Assembly: GCA_016934935.1 (NCBI GenBank)
Contig: JAFGRW010000033.1
Span: 1 to 35,966, forward strand
DNA from: Spirochaetota bacterium
GTDB taxonomy: Bacteria > Spirochaetota > UBA4802 > JAFGJZ01
DNA: 35,966 nt
Reading direction: 5' to 3'
Numbering within the stretch: the stretch's first letter is position 1; each line of letters begins with the position of its first letter. The notes below the pieces were generated by a model. The model was not told where the DNA came from, made no database searches, and saw only the letters and a list, made by a program, of their open reading frames with translations. Made by a program: the position numbers and the translations under genes. Of the stretch, positions 35,692 to 35,966 are shown one piece after another.

Positions 35692-35966
35692 ATGAAGCAA
35701 AATATATTACTTTTTAAAAGCAACCGACCAGAAACATCTTTAGTTTGGGGATATTTGAGTTATGCCATAATCGGCGTTATTCTTTTATCACTTCCTTGGT
35801 TCAGAAATGTCGGAATCACATTTATTGACAATTTATTTATTACTATTTCAGCAATTTCTACAACAGGTCTTGCCACTGTTAGCGTACCTGACAGCTATTC
35901 CATTTTCGGGCAGGTTGTTATTTTATTATTGATTCAGCTTGGTGGTATTGGTTATATGACTTTTGG
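35692..35966 (+). CDS. TrkH/KtrB-family potassium transporter subunit (partial, cut by right edge)
   Basis: The first 91 residues are visible, AGGAGA before the ATG. A helix (GYLSYAIIGVILLSLPWF), then FIDNLFITISAISTTGLATV, which contains the first pore-loop STTGLAT selectivity motif, then a helix ending in LLLIQLGGIGYMTF, typical of the family. It imports K+ through the inner membrane, normally with a cytoplasmic RCK partner (TrkA/KtrA) that may lie downstream. Confidence 0.92.
   Translation, partial: MKQNILLFKSNRPETSLVWGYLSYAIIGVILLSLPWFRNVGITFIDNLFITISAISTTGLATVSVPDSYSIFGQVVILLLIQLGGIGYMTF

Noticed and set aside
1..35966. tRNA, rRNA, CRISPR arrays, complete insertion sequences
   Set aside because: None seen on reading both strands; no transposase-like frame is present apart from the tyrosine recombinase.

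Overview
The window comes from a Gram-negative bacterium with roughly 40% G+C. Shine-Dalgarno sequences (AGGAG/GGAGG) and sigma70-like promoters (TTGACA/TATAAT types) argue against Bacteroidota. A lipobox lipoprotein, periplasmic DUF3015/DUF4105 proteins, a HisKA_2-type kinase, a UDPGP-family pyrophosphorylase and a PUFA-synthase-like megaenzyme would fit a spirochaete or a similar free-living diderm. This is a guess from gene content; no rRNA or other phylogenetic marker is present.

Left region (1-9.8 kb, minus strand): a megasynthase open reading frame enters at 8538 and is still open at base 1 (2846 codons visible). Its order is nitronate-monooxygenase/PfaD-like pair, ketosynthase, catalytically dead ketosynthase, acyltransferase, a second active-looking ketosynthase, then tandem carrier domains. 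It follows a TetR-family regulator that carries an extra N-terminal domain and a perfect palindrome at its start. Across a divergent promoter region with a 23-bp palindrome lies a soluble four-PAS hybrid histidine kinase, translationally coupled to a REC-HD-GYP protein. This pair has the domain logic of RpfC/RpfG.

Middle (14.7-27 kb): mostly single housekeeping or accessory genes. They are a dNTPase, an ABC exporter, a small membrane protein, a MATE transporter, a lipoprotein, a PCMT-like methyltransferase overlapping an EamA transporter, a UDP-sugar pyrophosphorylase, a membrane HisKA_2 kinase and a Gfo/Idh oxidoreductase. Several strong hairpins and palindromes lie between them.

Right region (27-36 kb) is accessory. 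A PIN-domain gene is followed by a truncated copy of the start of a NimA-like flavin gene, then a PIN toxin/small antitoxin pair on the opposite strand, then the intact flavin gene. Two 49-bp direct repeats (27955-28003 and 28732-28780) bracket the toxin-antitoxin pair. This suggests a small cassette that inserted at the 5' end of the flavin gene while restoring it. Next come an AT-rich DUF3015-DUF4105 pair, a TetR-M23 peptidase-alpha/beta hydrolase operon with a candidate operator, a tyrosine recombinase with an extra N-terminal domain and repeats on both sides, and the start of a TrkH potassium transporter cut by the right edge.

The most unusual items are the duplication-flanked toxin-antitoxin cassette and the megasynthase, which has a degenerate duplicated reductase domain, an inactivated ketosynthase and threonine in place of the carrier-domain serine.
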